Source: DATJXG01 sp035500455 (GTDB taxonomy: Bacteria; Acidobacteriota; Terriglobia; Terriglobales; Acidobacteriaceae). From it: DNA of 21,809 nucleotides. Position numbers and translations under genes: made by a program. Numbering within the stretch: position 1 is the first letter of the stretch; each line of letters starts with the position of its first letter. The DNA is taken from positions 1 to 21,809 of the forward strand of contig DATJXG010000128.1 in NCBI GenBank assembly GCA_035500455.1, given 5' to 3'. Under the pieces are notes generated by a model. It was not told the DNA's origin and did not search any database. It saw only the letters and a list, made by a program, of their open reading frames with translations. This document shows, one piece after another, positions 20,570 to 21,809 of the stretch.

Positions 20570-21286
20570 GTGGTCACAAAAGCCCAACGCGCTCCCGAAA
20601 AAAACCTGTCGCCGGCGGCTGCCAAGCTTCGCCTGCTGAAGCGGCTGCGCTGCACGCTGAGGTACGAAAAGCGGGCCTGGGCGAGCGGCGCGCAGCTGGT
20701 GGCGGGAGTGGACGAAGTCGGGCGCGGCTCGCTCTTCGGGCCGGTCGTGGCAGGAGCGGTGATTCTCGATCCCGGCTATCGCGTGCGAGGGCTGCGCGAC
20801 TCCAAGCTGCTCCCGGCAGAACGCCGCGAGATACTCGCCGAGCGCATTCGCGAACACGCCATCGCCTGGTCCGTAGCCGCGGTGGACGCGGCCCGCATCG
20901 ACCAGATCAATATTTACCACGCCTCGCGCCTGGCCATGCTGCAAGCCGTTCTACAGCTGCAACCCTGTCCCGACCACCTGCTGATCGATGCCCTGCGCCT
21001 GGATTGCGAACTGCGGCAGCAGGCGATCATCCACGGGGATGCGCTTTCCGCCTCTATCGCTGCCGCCTCAATCATCGCCAAGGTAGCGCGTGACCGATTG
21101 GTCCGCGAATGGGATCCCGTGTTTCCCGCCTACGGGCTGGCCTCCAACAAGGGATACAGCACGGCCCATCATCTTGCCGCCTTGCGGGAATTTGGCCCGT
21201 CGCCTCTGCACCGCCAGTCGTTTGCCCCGGTGTGGAACGCCCCGGTTCCCCAGGAAGTCCTGGAATTCATGCTGGAAGAAAGTTAG
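20570..21286 (+). CDS. rnhB: Ribonuclease HII
   Basis: Cleaves RNA in RNA-DNA hybrids and at single ribonucleotides in DNA, in the cytoplasm. The catalytic carboxylates are all visible: D48 and E49 in GVDEVGRG, D140 in LLIDAL and D157 in IHGDALSASIAAASIIAKVARD. The C-terminal NKGYSTAHHLAALREFGPSPLHRQSF motif is typical. At 238 residues it has about 40 residues before the first motif, basic (LRLLKRLRCTLRYEKRAWASG), longer than in E. coli. The GTG start at 20570 is the furthest upstream and lacks a clear Shine-Dalgarno sequence, so the true start may be a few codons in. The 94 bases before it contain no other gene. Confidence 0.95.
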   Translation: MVTKAQRAPEKNLSPAAAKLRLLKRLRCTLRYEKRAWASGAQLVAGVDEVGRGSLFGPVVAGAVILDPGYRVRGLRDSKLLPAERREILAERIREHAIAWSVAAVDAARIDQINIYHASRLAMLQAVLQLQPCPDHLLIDALRLDCELRQQAIIHGDALSASIAAASIIAKVARDRLVREWDPVFPAYGLASNKGYSTAHHLAALREFGPSPLHRQSFAPVWNAPVPQEVLEFMLEES

Positions 21287-21328
21287 CGCCCCCGCCCCGG
21301 CAGCGGCCCAGCCATCGAGACAAACTTC

Positions 21329-21367
21329 GTCACCGTAAAAGTCACGATGAGAGTCACCACAGGAGGT
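21329..21367 (+). promoter_or_regulatory. Triple GTCAC repeat and perfect Shine-Dalgarno before the ABM gene
   Basis: GTCAC occurs at 21329, 21341 and 21353, exactly 12 bases apart. AGGAGGT follows at 21361-21367, five bases before the TTG start at 21373. The strong Shine-Dalgarno sequence decides the TTG start. The repeats may be a binding site or chance. Confidence 0.5.
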
Positions 21368-21372
21368 CAGAC

Positions 21373-21699
21373 TTGATTGCGCGAACCTGGCGAGGCTGGA
21401 CTAACCCAAAGCAGGCGGATGCTTACGAAAATTTCCTTCGCGGAAAAATAGTCCCGGGGCTGCGGCAGATCAAGGGGCACCAGGCCGCTTACGTTCTTCG
21501 CCAGGACGGTCCGGAAGAGGTTGAATTCGTGGTTATCAATCTCTTCGAATCGCTAGAAGCGGTGAAGGCCTTTGCCGGCGACGATTACACCGTGCCGGTC
21601 TTCGAGCCGGAAGCGCGGCAACTGCTGGCCAAGGTCGAATCTAAAGCGAACCACTACGAAGTTCGAGTCGCCTCCGGCTCGCCGGGACCATTCAAATAG
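21373..21699 (+). CDS. ABM-domain (antibiotic biosynthesis monooxygenase-like) protein
   Basis: A 108-residue single-domain protein of the dimeric alpha-beta barrel (ferredoxin-like) superfamily. ARTWRGWTNPKQADAYENFL, GHQAAYVLRQ and EVEFVVINLFESLEAVKAFAGDDY, then HYEVR, match the ABM/YgiN pattern. Members range from quinol monooxygenases to heme-degrading and unknown proteins. No specific catalytic residues can be named, so the name describes the fold rather than the reaction. The start TTG at 21373 is supported by AGGAGGT five bases upstream and by the family N-terminus; a longer open frame upstream runs back through rnhB and is not used. It lies 86 bases downstream of rnhB on the same strand. 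Confidence 0.88.
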   Translation: MIARTWRGWTNPKQADAYENFLRGKIVPGLRQIKGHQAAYVLRQDGPEEVEFVVINLFESLEAVKAFAGDDYTVPVFEPEARQLLAKVESKANHYEVRVASGSPGPFK

Positions 21700-21710
21700 C
21701 CCCGCCGAAT

Positions 21711-21809
21711 CTAGTTCTCCCAAACGATCTCGGCCTTCTTGGCGCTTTCATGCTCTTTCTTGAACATTCGCGCAACATCGCCGAGGGGCACCACCTTCAC
21801 GGTCGGCGC
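21711..21809 (-). CDS. C-terminus of an unknown protein (5' part outside window)
   Basis: On the minus strand the last 32 codons of a frame run from the window edge to a TAG (complement of 21711-21713). They encode VKVVPLGDVARMFKKEHESA and KKAEIVWEN. The stretch is hydrophilic, Lys/Glu-rich and open throughout. It converges on the ABM gene with 11 bases between stops. Too little is present to name the family. Confidence 0.55.
   Translation of the reverse strand, partial: APTVKVVPLGDVARMFKKEHESAKKAEIVWEN

Overview
The window is bacterial and most likely from Acidobacteriota (Terriglobia, a Koribacter/Sulfotelmatobacter-like lineage). This is inferred from the look of several families (the 7TM protein, the XRE/S24-like regulator, the IWL-type dihydrofolate-reductase remnant) and from an intergenic palindrome beginning TGTCATCCCGAG that I associate with that phylum. 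No database search was possible. There are no rRNA or tRNA genes, CRISPR arrays or insertion sequences that I can see.

Region 1 (1-6918) is the end of the spc operon and the whole alpha operon, all on +: secY (5' truncated), adk, map, infA, rpmJ, rpsM, rpsK, rpsD, rpoA, rplQ, closed by a rho-independent terminator. The proteins are ordinary; Adk, L36 and S4 all keep zinc ligands. The spacers are not ordinary. Nearly every one is filled by an imperfect hairpin built from 7-nt units of the general form TTRGYYN, with a different sequence family in different spacers.

Region 2 (7114-9207) holds a small membrane-anchored unknown protein, another heptad tract starting at its stop codon, an MFS transporter, and a decayed C-terminal remnant of a RibD/dihydrofolate-reductase-type gene with two compensating frameshifts.

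Region 3 (9169-13493) holds a secreted GH2 exo-beta-D-glucosaminidase-like enzyme (+) converging on a PuuP-like APC permease (-), with a TGTCATCCCGAG palindrome between them. Both promoter regions carry the same 13-mer, ATTAAAACGTTTC, with a LacI-type CpG-centred core. A LacI-family regulator at 18582-19691 is the obvious candidate to bind it.

Region 4 (13722-16586) is the most interesting accessory block. It has an XRE regulator with an S24/LexA-like C-terminal half lacking the catalytic Ser, a convergent overlapping 138-aa unknown gene, a 45-aa secreted two-cysteine peptide with a 21-residue mature form, a 7TM membrane protein, and a translationally coupled membrane-anchored partner. The divergent promoter between the 138-aa gene and the peptide has three TTACGC boxes spaced exactly 23 nt apart, plus a GGTTAC-N12-GTAACC inverted repeat. 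Together this could be an undescribed peptide-linked regulatory or envelope module.

Region 5 (16728-21809) holds an AsmA-like envelope protein, the LacI-family regulator, a secreted unknown protein behind a G/T-rich repeat tract, RNase HII, an ABM-domain protein with a perfect Shine-Dalgarno sequence and TTG start, and the C-terminus of a minus-strand gene running off the window.
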